From Sphingobacterium sp. R2 (GTDB lineage Bacteria; Bacteroidota; Bacteroidia; Sphingobacteriales; Sphingobacteriaceae), in NCBI RefSeq assembly GCF_040760075.1, contig NZ_CP142884.1, forward strand, positions 5,146,001 to 5,210,000: a stretch of DNA of 64,000 nt, given 5' to 3'. Positions 45,701 through 53,648 of the stretch are shown in pieces. Numbering within the stretch: the first letter of the stretch is position 1; each line of letters begins with the position of its first letter. Below the pieces are notes generated by a model. It was not told the origin of the DNA, searched no databases, and saw only the letters and a list, made by a program, of their open reading frames with translations. The position numbers and the translations under genes are program-made.

Positions 45701-46802
45701 TATAGGAATTTATCCCGAAGATATGGAGAAAATTTTCACAGCTTTCTACACCAATACTTCCACAAAACATCTTGAAAGTAATGGTATAGGACTATCCGTG
45801 ACCAAACAGCTGATAGAGGCGCATCACGGTAAAATCGATGTTGAAAGCCAGCCCCATATCGGAAGTAACTTCCAAATCACGTTTCCGGTAGATAAAGTGT
45901 ATTACCATAACCAAGGGATCGCTGTCATGGAACAACCTTTTGTTGAAGAAATTAAGGCTACCATTATAGAATCGAATACTGTCGATGAATGTACACCCAA
46001 AAATGCAACACAATCCAAGCTCAACCTGCTATTGGTGGAAGACAATGAAGAGCTCCGTTCGACTATGGCGCGAATTCTAGCCCAAAATTATCAGGTACAT
46101 ATTGCTGACAATGGACTAAAAGGTCTGGAAGTACTCGAACATACGGAAATAGATATCATTGTAAGCGATATCATGATGCCTGAACTCGACGGACTTCAGT
46201 TGTGCAAGACGATCAAATCCAATGCAGAGTTCAATCATATCCCTATTTTGCTCCTGACTGCCAAAAATAGTATCGAAGATCGTATTGAATGCTATCAAGC
46301 GGGTGCCGACGGTTACATTAGCAAGCCTTTTGAGATTAAAGTTCTGGAGGCCAAAATCCAAAGTTTTATTATTAATAAACGTTGTCGTCAACTTGTTTTT
46401 CAGCATAACACGCAGATTAATATTTCGACACTTGATCATACACCTTTAGATGAAAAATTTGTTCAGAAGATGATTCAAGTTGTCGAAGAACATCTTGCCG
46501 ATGACCAATTTGACGTGATCAAACTGGGGGATATATTGGGCCTATCCAAATCAACGCTATATCGAAAGACCAAAGTCCTGCTGAACGTATCTCCCAGTGA
46601 ATTCATTAAAAATATACGGCTAAAACATGCGTGTCAGATCATGGAAAAAGACCGATCCATTGCTGTTAGTGAAGTCGCCTTTGAAATAGGCTTCTCCGAT
46701 CCCCGTTATTTTGCCACCTGCTTTAAAACAGCTTTTGGACTAACTCCAAGTGAATTTCAAAAAAATGCAGCAGCAAAATGGGTAACCTCAGAGTCACCTT
46801 AA
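42732..46802 (+). CDS. Hybrid two-component sensor-regulator of the PUL
   Basis: This 1356-residue protein has a signal peptide (about 1-25), a periplasmic Reg_prop double propeller (about 30-700, repeats like DRAGNLWIGTKDN), a Y_Y_Y domain (about 715-780, YAYKLEGVDKEWIYAPRDRI), one membrane helix (about 788-808), HisKA with SHDLLTPLTIIS (His near 838), HATPase_c (DNGIGIYPEDMEK), a receiver (about 1098-1215, LLLVEDNEE, SDIMMPELDG) and a C-terminal AraC helix-turn-helix (about 1255-1350, ending FGLTPSEFQK). This is the hybrid two-component system that senses oligosaccharides in the periplasm and turns on its locus. It lies next to the GH105 gene, so it likely controls this PUL. Confidence 0.97.
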   Translation: MSARIRQIIAFLHLYLSLTTVVYSQQMGLDPVTKNYELPSLTINQTIQDREGYIWFASTQGLSRYDAYNILNFKLKDAGGRASSQQAIRTLIELENKLILGGEKGVYVLNKRNYKVVPLNDPRVANVRVNTLLVDGSKRLWIGTDDGIYIYDSTLKPLTDAQMASILTNSMRGKTVNTIFQDSQARIWLGVWGDGLFRLSQGNNKLQSYPRLGHRNNPFKLMEDDHGQLWICTWGDGIYLFDPMRSTNPYREIEIKNKRRHGGKEDLFYNILQDRSRRYIWVLSFSGISTLQYRNGQLQEIDLSGHFNNTTNIFNDIYQDKHGTLWLAVGGKGVSMFSFDKPIVKNYSFKEIKALYSISPNLNMLYRDQTGTFWFNLERFGFGSLSPKTNQLNTYSNSNFRDLISIRAVTCATDFGQELWVGSAYEASINVFQKKSNTIQFLRKINLVQQIKHQGKPSFFFTDMQKRLWIATTQGLLLKKSESESITMIAKIKDQPVAIAQGKENHIWIATKENGIYCIDNRDLQSIIRHLGKETPGLRTDQIETMDVDRAGNLWIGTKDNRLLNYQLADQKVSEIANSTLFEKNQLLDVVCLDRYTWLSTTRNLYKINHANKRISEFSAADSLQVNMFSKRAFAVDRSSNTIYFGGYNGIVQLDDHSILPNFNEKVLISDIKINNRSIVLESEKDLFSDDMASLTLNPQDQNIEISFSALPFNQNGKIRYAYKLEGVDKEWIYAPRDRIFATYNNLSKGKYRFLVKSTDLYNKWNTASTQIEIIKKPAFYESNLAYLLYACAFTGIAFFFISYSVKRFKLSGDLKIAQIEKEKTKELAQSKLSYFTNISHDLLTPLTIISCLVDDVQMTTKNNLEQFDKMRLNLSRLKRLLQQILDFRRMENNSMKLQISASNFPSFVTQLGDMHFGPIAKKKQIDFEVQHGDCPEILFYDVDKIDKILFNLLSNAFKYTEEGGKVTLSYHVAESMGCNRLFIYVRDNGIGIYPEDMEKIFTAFYTNTSTKHLESNGIGLSVTKQLIEAHHGKIDVESQPHIGSNFQITFPVDKVYYHNQGIAVMEQPFVEEIKATIIESNTVDECTPKNATQSKLNLLLVEDNEELRSTMARILAQNYQVHIADNGLKGLEVLEHTEIDIIVSDIMMPELDGLQLCKTIKSNAEFNHIPILLLTAKNSIEDRIECYQAGADGYISKPFEIKVLEAKIQSFIINKRCRQLVFQHNTQINISTLDHTPLDEKFVQKMIQVVEEHLADDQFDVIKLGDILGLSKSTLYRKTKVLLNVSPSEFIKNIRLKHACQIMEKDRSIAVSEVAFEIGFSDPRYFATCFKTAFGLTPSEFQKNAAAKWVTSESP

Positions 46803-46912
46803 GTTACAAATTATACTAAAATACGGATTTCTACTTATTCGAATCGGTATTTTACCTTTCAATTTGCATAAACCTTTTTATTTAATTTAGCACCACTTTT
46901 TTAAGCTATACC

Positions 46913-47299
46913 ATGGGAAGCAAAACTATACTGATGTTGGACGATGATAAGCATGTCCTAGAAATATGTACAATAATTCTTGAAACAAATGGTTATAATA
47001 TAGCGGTTTCACAAACCTCTCATGACATCATTGAAAAAGTGGAAGAGGTACGTCCAGATTTAATTCTGATGGACAATTGGATTCCAAAAATAGGGGGTGT
47101 TGAGGCCACCCGGTTACTCAAAAGTCATCCTTTATATCGCGATATCCCAGTAATTTATTTATCCGCAAATACCGAGATTGAAACGCTTGCACAGCGGGCT
47201 GGAGCCGACAGCTACCTTGCCAAGCCGTTCGATTTAGAAGACCTGGAAAATCGTATAGCTGAACTGCTGGAAAAGCCTTCCCCGCTTAGAACTTGTTAG
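46913..47299 (+). CDS. Single-domain response regulator
   Basis: A 128-residue stand-alone receiver. It has the acidic pair in MLDDDKH (residues near 8-10), the phosphoacceptor Asp in LILMDNW (near 54), the Thr/Ser in VIYLSAN and the conserved Lys in YLAKPFD. There is no output domain, so it would act by protein interaction or phosphorelay. It follows the hybrid sensor by 110 bases on the same strand, but such single-domain regulators can pair with any kinase. No terminator is clear in between. Confidence 0.92.
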   Translation: MGSKTILMLDDDKHVLEICTIILETNGYNIAVSQTSHDIIEKVEEVRPDLILMDNWIPKIGGVEATRLLKSHPLYRDIPVIYLSANTEIETLAQRAGADSYLAKPFDLEDLENRIAELLEKPSPLRTC

Positions 47300-47375
47300 T
47301 AGATTTTAGGATGCGCTATCTGGCAGCAGTTTACTTTAAAAGAGCACATTTCTATTGCCATTTAGATTTCAAGCA

Positions 47376-47759
47376 CTAAATTTCCGACACAACATCCTCC
47401 TGTTTCGTATGCAGCTTGCTGCGGTAGGTAATCCCCCATTTGGCAATTTCGTCGATGATGGGTCCCAAAGTTTTACCACATTCAGTCAATTCGTACTCAA
47501 CAGTCAAAGGTTTAGTGTTAAGCACTGTCCTTCTGATCAATTGATTCATTTCCAGATCCTGAAGTTCCTTAGATAACATTTTGGCACCAATCCCATCGAC
47601 TTCGCGCAATAGTTCCATAAAACGCAACTTCTCCACTAACAATAAAGTACCGATGATGTGGAATTTCCATTTTCCTGCCAAAATTTCCATGCTATCATTG
47701 ATGGCTAACATGCGTGTTTTGCATACACCCGATGACGTTAAAGTTGCTTCCTTTTTCAT
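47376..47759 (-). CDS. HxlR-family winged-helix transcriptional regulator
   Basis: The ATG at 47759 gives 127 residues. A longer frame from 47813 would add 18 residues not typical of the family. HxlR hallmarks: a cysteine near the start (GVCKTRM), GKWKFHIIGTLL, RFMELLREVDGIGAKMLSKELQDLE (the winged helix) and YELTECGKTLGPIIDEIAKWG. HxlR proteins are dimeric sensors of aldehydes, oxidants or disulfide stress that often regulate a divergent neighbour. Here the neighbour is the yceI lipoprotein gene, and two dyads in between look like its operators. Confidence 0.92.
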   Translation of the reverse strand: MKKEATLTSSGVCKTRMLAINDSMEILAGKWKFHIIGTLLLVEKLRFMELLREVDGIGAKMLSKELQDLEMNQLIRRTVLNTKPLTVEYELTECGKTLGPIIDEIAKWGITYRSKLHTKQEDVVSEI

Positions 47760-47904
47760 TTCACTATTTTTTATTCTTCTATTGCCGGCCGTCAGTGGTA
47801 TTTTTAATTCCATAGACGAGCATTCTTAGATCAGTTGACTCGAGCGTCTCTGTTTCGTTGGCCTAAATTTCCAACAAAAATACAGATTTATAAAGTGATA
47901 AGGC

Positions 47905-47941
47905 ACTATCTTTTTGGAAAGTAGTTTCTTTAAGGAAACTA
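47905..47941. promoter_or_regulatory. Tandem dyads, candidate HxlR operator
   Basis: Dyad 1: ACTATC-TTTTT-GGAAAGT (47905-47922), with one mismatch in the arms. Dyad 2: TAGTTTC-TTTAAG-GAAACTA (47922-47941), perfect. Their centres are 18 bases apart, similar arms in the same order. They lie just upstream of a -7 element for yceI. Confidence 0.6.
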
Positions 47942-47967
47942 ATACCAAAAATAAACTATCTATACTT

Positions 47968-47975
47968 TACCTTTG
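47968..47975 (+). promoter_or_regulatory. -7 element of the yceI promoter
   Basis: TACCTTTG is a full match to TAnnTTTG, 90 bases before the yceI ATG and 27 bases after the last operator dyad. I could not place a -33 TTTG. Confidence 0.55.
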
Positions 47976-48064
47976 TACCAGCAGCATCAAAAGCTCAGAT
48001 TGGCAGCTTTGATGCTGTCAAAGTTTAAATCGTATATAACATTTAACAATAAAACGATAAAAAA

Positions 48065-48748
48065 ATGAAAAAGCAATTAATTTCGGGTTTAGCCCTTATC
48101 TTATTGTTGGCGTCATGTCAAAACACAAATGGTGATAAAGCAACAACAACAACTGCACAGGAAGTAACTGAACAAACAGGACAAACTTACACTGTTGAAG
48201 CAGATAAAAGTTCAGTGAAATGGACTGGATACCACAAAGGTGGCTTAAATCCAAGATATGGTGTTCTGAAAAGCGAAGGTACGCTATCCGTCGAAAATAA
48301 TGCTGTCACTGGTGGTACTTTCACCATCGATGTGAATTCTATTCTTACCGATTCTGCTTCGGTAGATCCTACAACTTCAGGTGGTAAAAAATCATCAGAT
48401 TTGGACGCGCATTTAAAAAGTGCTGATTTCTTTGACGTAGCCAAATATCCAACTGCGAAATTTGAAATCACCAAAGTCGGTCCATTCGATGCGGCGCAAG
48501 GAAAAAGTGTTGTTGCTGACGCAACAAATACAGTTAGTGGTAATTTGACAATCAAAGATAAAACAGTGAATGTAACGTTCCCTGCAAAAATTACTTTCAA
48601 TGGTGACGAGGTAACATTCTACTCGAAATTTACAATCCAAAGACAAGATTGGGGACTTACTTACGGTACAGAAGGTAACCCACAAGATTGGATGATTGCA
48701 CAAAACGTTGACATCGAGCTTAATGTAACTGCAAAAAATGCTAAATAA
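48065..48748 (+). CDS. YceI-family lipoprotein
   Basis: This 227-residue protein starts with a lipoprotein signal (LILLLASC, Cys near 18) and a threonine-rich linker. The YceI lipocalin-like beta barrel follows from about residue 42: DKSSVKWTGYHKGG, GGTFTIDVNSI, LDAHLKSADFFDVAKYPTAKFEIT and SGNLTIKDKTVNVTFPAKI. Members bind polyisoprenoids or quinone-like lipids in the periplasm. It is divergent from the HxlR gene and may be its target. Followed by a long perfect stem-loop. Confidence 0.93.
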   Translation: MKKQLISGLALILLLASCQNTNGDKATTTTAQEVTEQTGQTYTVEADKSSVKWTGYHKGGLNPRYGVLKSEGTLSVENNAVTGGTFTIDVNSILTDSASVDPTTSGGKKSSDLDAHLKSADFFDVAKYPTAKFEITKVGPFDAAQGKSVVADATNTVSGNLTIKDKTVNVTFPAKITFNGDEVTFYSKFTIQRQDWGLTYGTEGNPQDWMIAQNVDIELNVTAKNAK

Positions 48749-48779
48749 TTTTTAATAGCAATAAGTCATTCATGACATC

Positions 48780-48820
48780 AAATAGATTAATCAGGTAGAA
48801 CTTACCTGATTAATCTATTT
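48780..48820. terminator. Long perfect stem-loop between yceI and the ABC fragment
   Basis: An 18-bp perfect stem (48780-48797 with 48803-48820, beginning AAATAGATTAATCAGGTA) closes a 5-base loop. It is flanked by a T-rich tail on the plus strand and covers the stop codon of the convergent gene. Works as terminator for yceI and probably both ways. Confidence 0.8.
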
Positions 48821-49226
48821 CTTTTATATACCCTTCAAATACGAGATCCTCCTGAGTAGACACATCGATCAAATGCGAATCCTTCAGGAGATATAACCGA
48901 TCGCTTACATCCATCACTTGCCTAAAATTGTGGTCAGCAATCAATATTCCTTTGCGGTGTCTAACGTGTTCAATATGCGCGCTAATCTGCTCAATAAAAA
49001 TAGGACTAAGCCCGAGAAAGGGTTCATCAAGTAAAACAAAAGAATGTTTGGTATGCAATAGTATTAAAGTTTCAATAAAACGGATCATCCCCGACGAGAG
49101 GTTCCTCAGACGCCTATTTAAATTTTCTTGAATACAGGATAGGTCCAGTAACCTAACCTGTTGAGATATACTGGATGTCGCAAGGATACTTGTGAGGTAG
49201 CTTAACGCACTAAAAATGCTCTCCAT
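48810..49226 (-). CDS. ABC ATPase C-terminal fragment (no Walker A)
   Basis: A 138-residue protein with an ABC signature-like helix (RNLSSGMIRFIETLILL, near residue 43-60), a Walker B strand with catalytic Glu (FVLLDEPFLGLSP) and the switch His in LIADHNFRQVMDVSDR. The P-loop and Q-loop half of the nucleotide-binding domain is missing: an in-frame stop lies three codons upstream of the start, and the preceding DNA codes for the neighbouring DUF2931 gene. It resembles stand-alone ABC ATPases of Bacteroidota of about 220 residues, so about 80 are lost. It overlaps the end of the upstream gene by 17 bases. It may be a decayed gene or a regulatory fragment. Confidence 0.7.
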   Translation of the reverse strand: MESIFSALSYLTSILATSSISQQVRLLDLSCIQENLNRRLRNLSSGMIRFIETLILLHTKHSFVLLDEPFLGLSPIFIEQISAHIEHVRHRKGILIADHNFRQVMDVSDRLYLLKDSHLIDVSTQEDLVFEGYIKEID

Positions 49227-50739
49227 AATCGATTATTTCGGTTTTTAAAAGTATTTTTTTTCCACTATGATTGCTCAGTGTCGCTGTTGCTATTTTAGTT
49301 TTTGTATCGACACTGATCGCTATTTCGGCGCTATCCCGCCTTTTATCACTGAAAAATGAAGCAAAGTTTTTAAAAGTTTCATCTTCATCAAACATAAACC
49401 GGGCGGCGCAACGGTTATTATGCCGATCATACCATTTGATGTAAATGTCTTTCGGAAGGCCTCGAGCTTCCATATCCATATACCGGCGGCTCTCATCAAA
49501 GACTAAACGCTCTGCATTATAAAACTCAAAGTCTGCATCGAAAGCTTTAATGTCGGAAGAAAAAATAAATTTTGGCTGCAACTGATAGCGCATACGCAAT
49601 TTATCCCAATAGCCATACGGAATAGGTTTGGTTGCAATTGCTTGCTGAATCTCCGAAGGAATAATTGAAGTGTCGGACAAAACCGTTTCTCGCCATTGCT
49701 TATTAAAAATATTTCCATACGCCCCATTTCCCTTGTATTGATCCGTAGCTTTGATCACTACTTTCTTAGCTTGATATCGGCCGATTTCAATTTGACGACG
49801 TCCTGTGCCTGTGACCCATATCACCAGTACGCCCCCCGGAGCAAAACCCAAAATAATTTTATTATAATGTTCCTCATTAATTTTGTTCGCTCCTTTTTCT
49901 TGAAATGACGTGCTGAAAAGTGTCCGCAATGTGTTGTAATCAATCGCACCCTCCATCCGATAAAAAGCATCTTCAACGAATGAATACCAAGTTACATCCA
50001 ATGCTTTAGGCAATGCCATCATTTGCTCATACGAACCGCCCCCTGCTTGTCCCCACATGCCACGATAGTTTACAATATTGCCCTCGCTAAACGTAAATTC
50101 GTAATCTTCATCTTTTGGAAAGACAAAACGGCCTCTATATAGCTGAACCGGATAAGCTGTTGGATTACTCATCGCGCAGGACCATGTATAGCGTCCGTTC
50201 TTAATATTATCTTCCTGTGTGAGACGTTCCTCCCGGAGTTCATTAAAGGTTCTTATAGTCGTCGATAATGCAAATATAACCGGAAGTGAAACCAAGAGTC
50301 CAAATAGCGTAAATATTACATATTTCCACGATGTTAAAGCCCAGGTTATCATCATGCCGCTGGATAAGGAAAGGAATGCACTGATTGTTAACATCCAAGG
50401 CAGCATTTCCTTAATTACCCCAACTAAATCCGCATAATAACGATGTTCGTACGCATTATCCAACGTAAATAAATACAGTAATACTGGAAGCAAGAAAGAA
50501 AAAAAGCAATAAAATAAGAATCCGTAAGCAAATTCAAAAACGATTTTTTGTTTCACTTTCCCACTAAATTTCTTCCTAAAGACATCAAAATGAAAATAAA
50601 TCAATGTGAGCATAATAAAATAGGGCGAACAGCAGAAAGCTGCATACGTCATATTTAAATCCGCTTCATGTACAAGTAGCGTCGCGATGAGACTAAAAGT
50701 AGCAACCAAAAAAGCACAAACTGTAACTCTTACAATCAT
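49210..50739 (-). CDS. DUF2931 family protein with N-terminal membrane region
   Basis: A 509-residue protein. About five hydrophobic segments fill the first 180 residues (near 5-25, 33-50, 70-92, 112-135, 138-165). A soluble part follows with the DUF2931 signature: LPKALDVTWYSFVEDAFYRMEG (near 245-265), HYNKIILGFAPGGVLVIWVTG (near 292-312) and IEIGRYQAKKV. Function unknown. In many Bacteroidota DUF2931 genes are found near cell-surface systems. It overlaps the ABC fragment gene downstream. Confidence 0.8.
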   Translation of the reverse strand: MIVRVTVCAFLVATFSLIATLLVHEADLNMTYAAFCCSPYFIMLTLIYFHFDVFRKKFSGKVKQKIVFEFAYGFLFYCFFSFLLPVLLYLFTLDNAYEHRYYADLVGVIKEMLPWMLTISAFLSLSSGMMITWALTSWKYVIFTLFGLLVSLPVIFALSTTIRTFNELREERLTQEDNIKNGRYTWSCAMSNPTAYPVQLYRGRFVFPKDEDYEFTFSEGNIVNYRGMWGQAGGGSYEQMMALPKALDVTWYSFVEDAFYRMEGAIDYNTLRTLFSTSFQEKGANKINEEHYNKIILGFAPGGVLVIWVTGTGRRQIEIGRYQAKKVVIKATDQYKGNGAYGNIFNKQWRETVLSDTSIIPSEIQQAIATKPIPYGYWDKLRMRYQLQPKFIFSSDIKAFDADFEFYNAERLVFDESRRYMDMEARGLPKDIYIKWYDRHNNRCAARFMFDEDETFKNFASFFSDKRRDSAEIAISVDTKTKIATATLSNHSGKKILLKTEIIDYGEHF

Positions 50740-50914
50740 TATATTTTGTTTTAATCCTAAAAGCTATTGTCTTCTATCCAGATACAACAACACATTCTAA
50801 AAATAGTAAGAAATATGTTAGGAATATGAGCAGATCAATATTCTACCGTCCTGATCCAATATTCGACCCAAAGCAGGAAAATGAAATCTTTTAAGTAAAG
50901 TCAATCAAGTTTAC

Positions 50915-50922
50915 TACCTTCG
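50915..50922 (+). promoter_or_regulatory. -7-like element of the GNAT gene
   Basis: TACCTTCG resembles TAnnTTTG with one change, 17 bases before the ATG at 50940. Confidence 0.35.
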
Positions 50923-50939
50923 TTTTTATTGTTACCATC

Positions 50940-51515
50940 ATGGATACTTATTATAAAATTAGAAAAGCCACAGCAAGCGATTCGCACCGTGTCCCTGAAA
51001 TTATGCTTCAGGCAATGGAGGATATGATATTCCGCTTGATCCTACGAAAAGATCAACAGGCAGCCGTAAATTTTTTAAGGCGGCTTTTCCAACAAAAAGG
51101 AAATCTATACAGTTATGAAAACACTTTTGTGGCCGTTGACATGGATGACCGGATTATAGGCTCGTTGACAGGTTATGATGGTGACCGGTTTATTGCATTA
51201 AGACAGCCTATTCTGGATCTTATCGCGGAGCACTACGCAAATAATTTGATTCCAGAAACTGAAACAGCCGGTGGTGAATTTTATATCGATTCCATCGCCG
51301 TTACCCCCAGTGCAAGAGGTAAAGGAATCGGAACCAAACTTTTACACCATGCCATTGCACATGCTAAAGAAAATCACTTTAATCAGGTTGGTCTGCTTGT
51401 TGGCCTCGCGAATCCAAATGCGCGAAAACTCTATGAAAGGATTGGTTTTAACATTGGGAAGAAAACGTACGTTGCAGGTAGTGAATATTACCATATGTAT
51501 ATGCAGCTTACCTAA
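50940..51515 (+). CDS. GNAT-family N-acetyltransferase
   Basis: A 191-residue protein with the acetyl-CoA binding motif A, IAVTPSARGKGIGTKLLHHA (near 120-140, RGKGIG pyrophosphate loop) and motif B with NPNARKLYERIGF (near 158-172). The N-terminal part has ATASDSHRVPEIML, typical of the family. It would transfer an acetyl group to an amine of a small molecule or protein; the target is unknown. It is a single-gene unit. Confidence 0.92.
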   Translation: MDTYYKIRKATASDSHRVPEIMLQAMEDMIFRLILRKDQQAAVNFLRRLFQQKGNLYSYENTFVAVDMDDRIIGSLTGYDGDRFIALRQPILDLIAEHYANNLIPETETAGGEFYIDSIAVTPSARGKGIGTKLLHHAIAHAKENHFNQVGLLVGLANPNARKLYERIGFNIGKKTYVAGSEYYHMYMQLT

Positions 51516-51604
51516 ATAGAGCTCTTGTTAAACTTACAACCTATAAGTATCACGAGAGCCCCATCAGCATGTTGTTGGATTAAAAGCAATCCCGTAGAAC
51601 GATG

Positions 51605-51874
51605 TCAATCAGAAGTAGGAGTGTTTTCTTTGTCAAATACGGTGATCATAGCTCGATAGATGCCATAAATTAAGAAGAGCAGACTTGTCAGGGTAAGTCC
51701 CAAATACTCTACCAACCATGCGATAAGAATAGCTACCAAATGAATTTTACCATTGTCGGGTTTAAATGCTGCTCCCGAATAAATGTAGTAAGCGATTGAA
51801 CCAAATAAAACGATCCATAATACCGCATATATATAATGAAGCGGATTTTTGCTGAGTCTCCTATTTTTAAACAT
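51605..51874 (-). CDS. Small two-helix membrane protein, unknown
   Basis: An 89-residue protein with two hydrophobic segments (about 14-32, YIYAVLWIVLFGSIAYYIY, and about 45-72, HLVAILIAWLVEYLGLTLTSLLFLIYGIY). Charged ends lie on both sides. No family recognised. It stands alone. Confidence 0.6.
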   Translation of the reverse strand: MFKNRRLSKNPLHYIYAVLWIVLFGSIAYYIYSGAAFKPDNGKIHLVAILIAWLVEYLGLTLTSLLFLIYGIYRAMITVFDKENTPTSD

Positions 51875-52234
51875 CTGTCAATTTTTATGATTTAGTAACC
51901 AATCCGTTATTAAAACTACAAACGGATATGTCGACAAAAATAAGTATCCTCTAGGTTCTGACAATACATAGTTATTATTCGCAGCAGGTGGTTTAATATT
52001 CGCGTGATCGACCATCAAAATTGACCTCATTAAGACGATATATAGGTATTAAATCAACTATCCTCAGGAAATAAGCCTATCCCGCCCTCTTAAAACAGAA
52101 CCCCGACATCCAAAAAATGACGGGGTCTTTCTATCATATGTTCAGTTATTTTGCTAAATACTTTGCGCTCGTATATATGTCTACAGTATATCGTATACTA
52201 TACGACTAAGAATCTTAACAGGACAGTTTACATG
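51875..52234. other. Intergenic region with small inverted repeats
   Basis: 360 bases. A perfect 7-1-7 inverted repeat, TCGTATA-C-TATACGA, lies at 52191-52205, overlapping AGTATA-TCG-TATACT. A G/C-rich hairpin is at 52101-52130. No open frame supported. Confidence 0.4.
52101..52130. terminator. Hairpin, probable terminator
   Basis: CCCCGACAT pairs with ATGACGGGG with one internal mismatch (52101-52125), followed by a CTTT tail on the plus strand. It lies about 105 bases after the end of the minus-strand gene at 52235. Confidence 0.45.
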
Positions 52235-52756
52235 CTATTTTGCAAGCTGATTCAGTTCGGACTGTGAAAATGCATGATCGCCTTTAAGATAACTATTGGC
52301 TTCTTTTAAATACTTGTAGATTACTTCCCTACCCTTTGGGTTGGGCAATTTATGCAAATTGTTCACCAAATATTCCTTATCACGCAATCGATCTTTACCA
52401 TAATTTAAAAAAGAGGGTGCGTGTGTCTGTACACACCATCGAATAAAACGTAAATCGATATTGTCGGGATATTTCATGATCATTTCTTCTAAAAGCTTCT
52501 TTCCTTTTTTAAATTGACCCAATTTCGAAAACGGGTTGCCCATATGTTTGGCCCATAAAATTTCATAAGCAGCCAGGTACCCCTTTTCCGTTGCGGAATT
52601 GGCAGATTTTTCCAATAATTTCAGATTCGTTTCGCAAAGCTTCTTGTTTTGAACGGCGCTCGCATAATCAGATCTCATCTTATCAACATCGACTTGTCCA
52701 AAACAACATATCGTACATAACACCAGAGAGACACAGATAAAAAATCGTATAACCAT
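52235..52756 (-). CDS. Secreted helical protein, unknown
   Basis: The ATG at 52756 gives 173 residues starting MVIRFFICVSLVLCTICCFG, a good signal peptide. A longer frame from 52798 adds 14 residues. The mature part looks alpha-helical with TPR-like spacing (CETNLKLLEKSANSATEKGY, YLAAYEILWAKHMGNPFSKL, KKGKKLLEEMIMKYPDNIDL). No family recognised with certainty. It begins 72 bases after the Pr6Pr gene stop on the same strand. Confidence 0.65.
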   Translation of the reverse strand: MVIRFFICVSLVLCTICCFGQVDVDKMRSDYASAVQNKKLCETNLKLLEKSANSATEKGYLAAYEILWAKHMGNPFSKLGQFKKGKKLLEEMIMKYPDNIDLRFIRWCVQTHAPSFLNYGKDRLRDKEYLVNNLHKLPNPKGREVIYKYLKEANSYLKGDHAFSQSELNQLAK

Positions 52757-52827
52757 TTTCAATTCAATTAAAGTATAAAATAGAAACTGTTCTGTCATAT
52801 AACAATATCGAACAGCTTTGAGTTTTC

Positions 52828-53481
52828 TTATTTTTCAATACAATGAGTACGCCATTTATTTTGCCATTTTCCCAATCCAATCAATAGCACCGCGATGAGG
52901 ACGAATACCAGAGTCATTCCCAAACTGTTCCAAATAACTCTTCCCATGCCCAACGCAGAAACGTTCATAAAAGGATAAGGATAAAATCCAGAAACCGATC
53001 CATGCCACAAGGTATACAATAAATAGCCTAATGGGAAAATCAACCAATAGAAAATCTGTTTCCAAAAAAGCGCTTTTTTGTTACAGAATAGCCACCAAAA
53101 GATAAAAAAACTCAAAGGCGTGACAACATGCAGTATTTCGTCTATCACACTGAGTAACCCGCTTGGATGTAATAAAAAACGAAGTAAGCCATTATAAATA
53201 AGTGCAACAATAAGTATATAGAGTGTGACGGCAGTAATTGTTTGGGACTTAGTGAAGAATAAGCCCATTCGGCTTTTTGCCGAGAAAACAGTAAAAAAAC
53301 AACATAATAGTACCGACACATTACTTAAAATTGTAAAATAGCTAAAAAACTGTATTACATAATCGGTTGTGCCAAGCTTTGAAATAAAAGCACCTAATAT
53401 AAATTGCCCAACAAGGGCAAATAGAGTGACTAAACCAATGCTACCAGCAAAAACCGATTTTAATGACTTTTGAATCTCCAT
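52828..53481 (-). CDS. Pr6Pr-family membrane protein
   Basis: A 217-residue protein with about six membrane helices (near 12-30, 38-62, 75-95, 110-128, 138-155, 183-205). It has IQFFSYFTILSNVSVLLCC, HPSGLLSVIDEILHVVTPLSFF and the LWHGSVSGFYPYPFMN motif, which I associate with the Pr6Pr (FAR-17a/AIG1-like) family. Function unknown. Its start ATG (53481) gives a short cytoplasmic N-terminus. Confidence 0.85.
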   Translation of the reverse strand: MEIQKSLKSVFAGSIGLVTLFALVGQFILGAFISKLGTTDYVIQFFSYFTILSNVSVLLCCFFTVFSAKSRMGLFFTKSQTITAVTLYILIVALIYNGLLRFLLHPSGLLSVIDEILHVVTPLSFFIFWWLFCNKKALFWKQIFYWLIFPLGYLLYTLWHGSVSGFYPYPFMNVSALGMGRVIWNSLGMTLVFVLIAVLLIGLGKWQNKWRTHCIEK

Positions 53482-53559
53482 ATCCCTATTAGCCTTAGCC
53501 CTACTAAATATAAAGATTTTACACGCTATTTGAAATTAAATGATAAATTCAATCTATCG

Positions 53560-53594
53560 AAAAAACGGCGGGCAATTCTTTGATTGCCCGCCGT
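53560..53594 (-). terminator. Terminator of the glutaminase-type gene
   Basis: The 12-bp perfect stem ACGGCGGGCAAT/ATTGCCCGCCGT (53565-53576, 53583-53594), followed on the minus strand by six T residues. It lies 55 bases after the stop at 53649. Confidence 0.9.
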
Positions 53595-53648
53595 CTTAAT
53601 CACAACATAAACTAAACACTACGTTAGAAGTTTGCTTATTGGTCTCAT

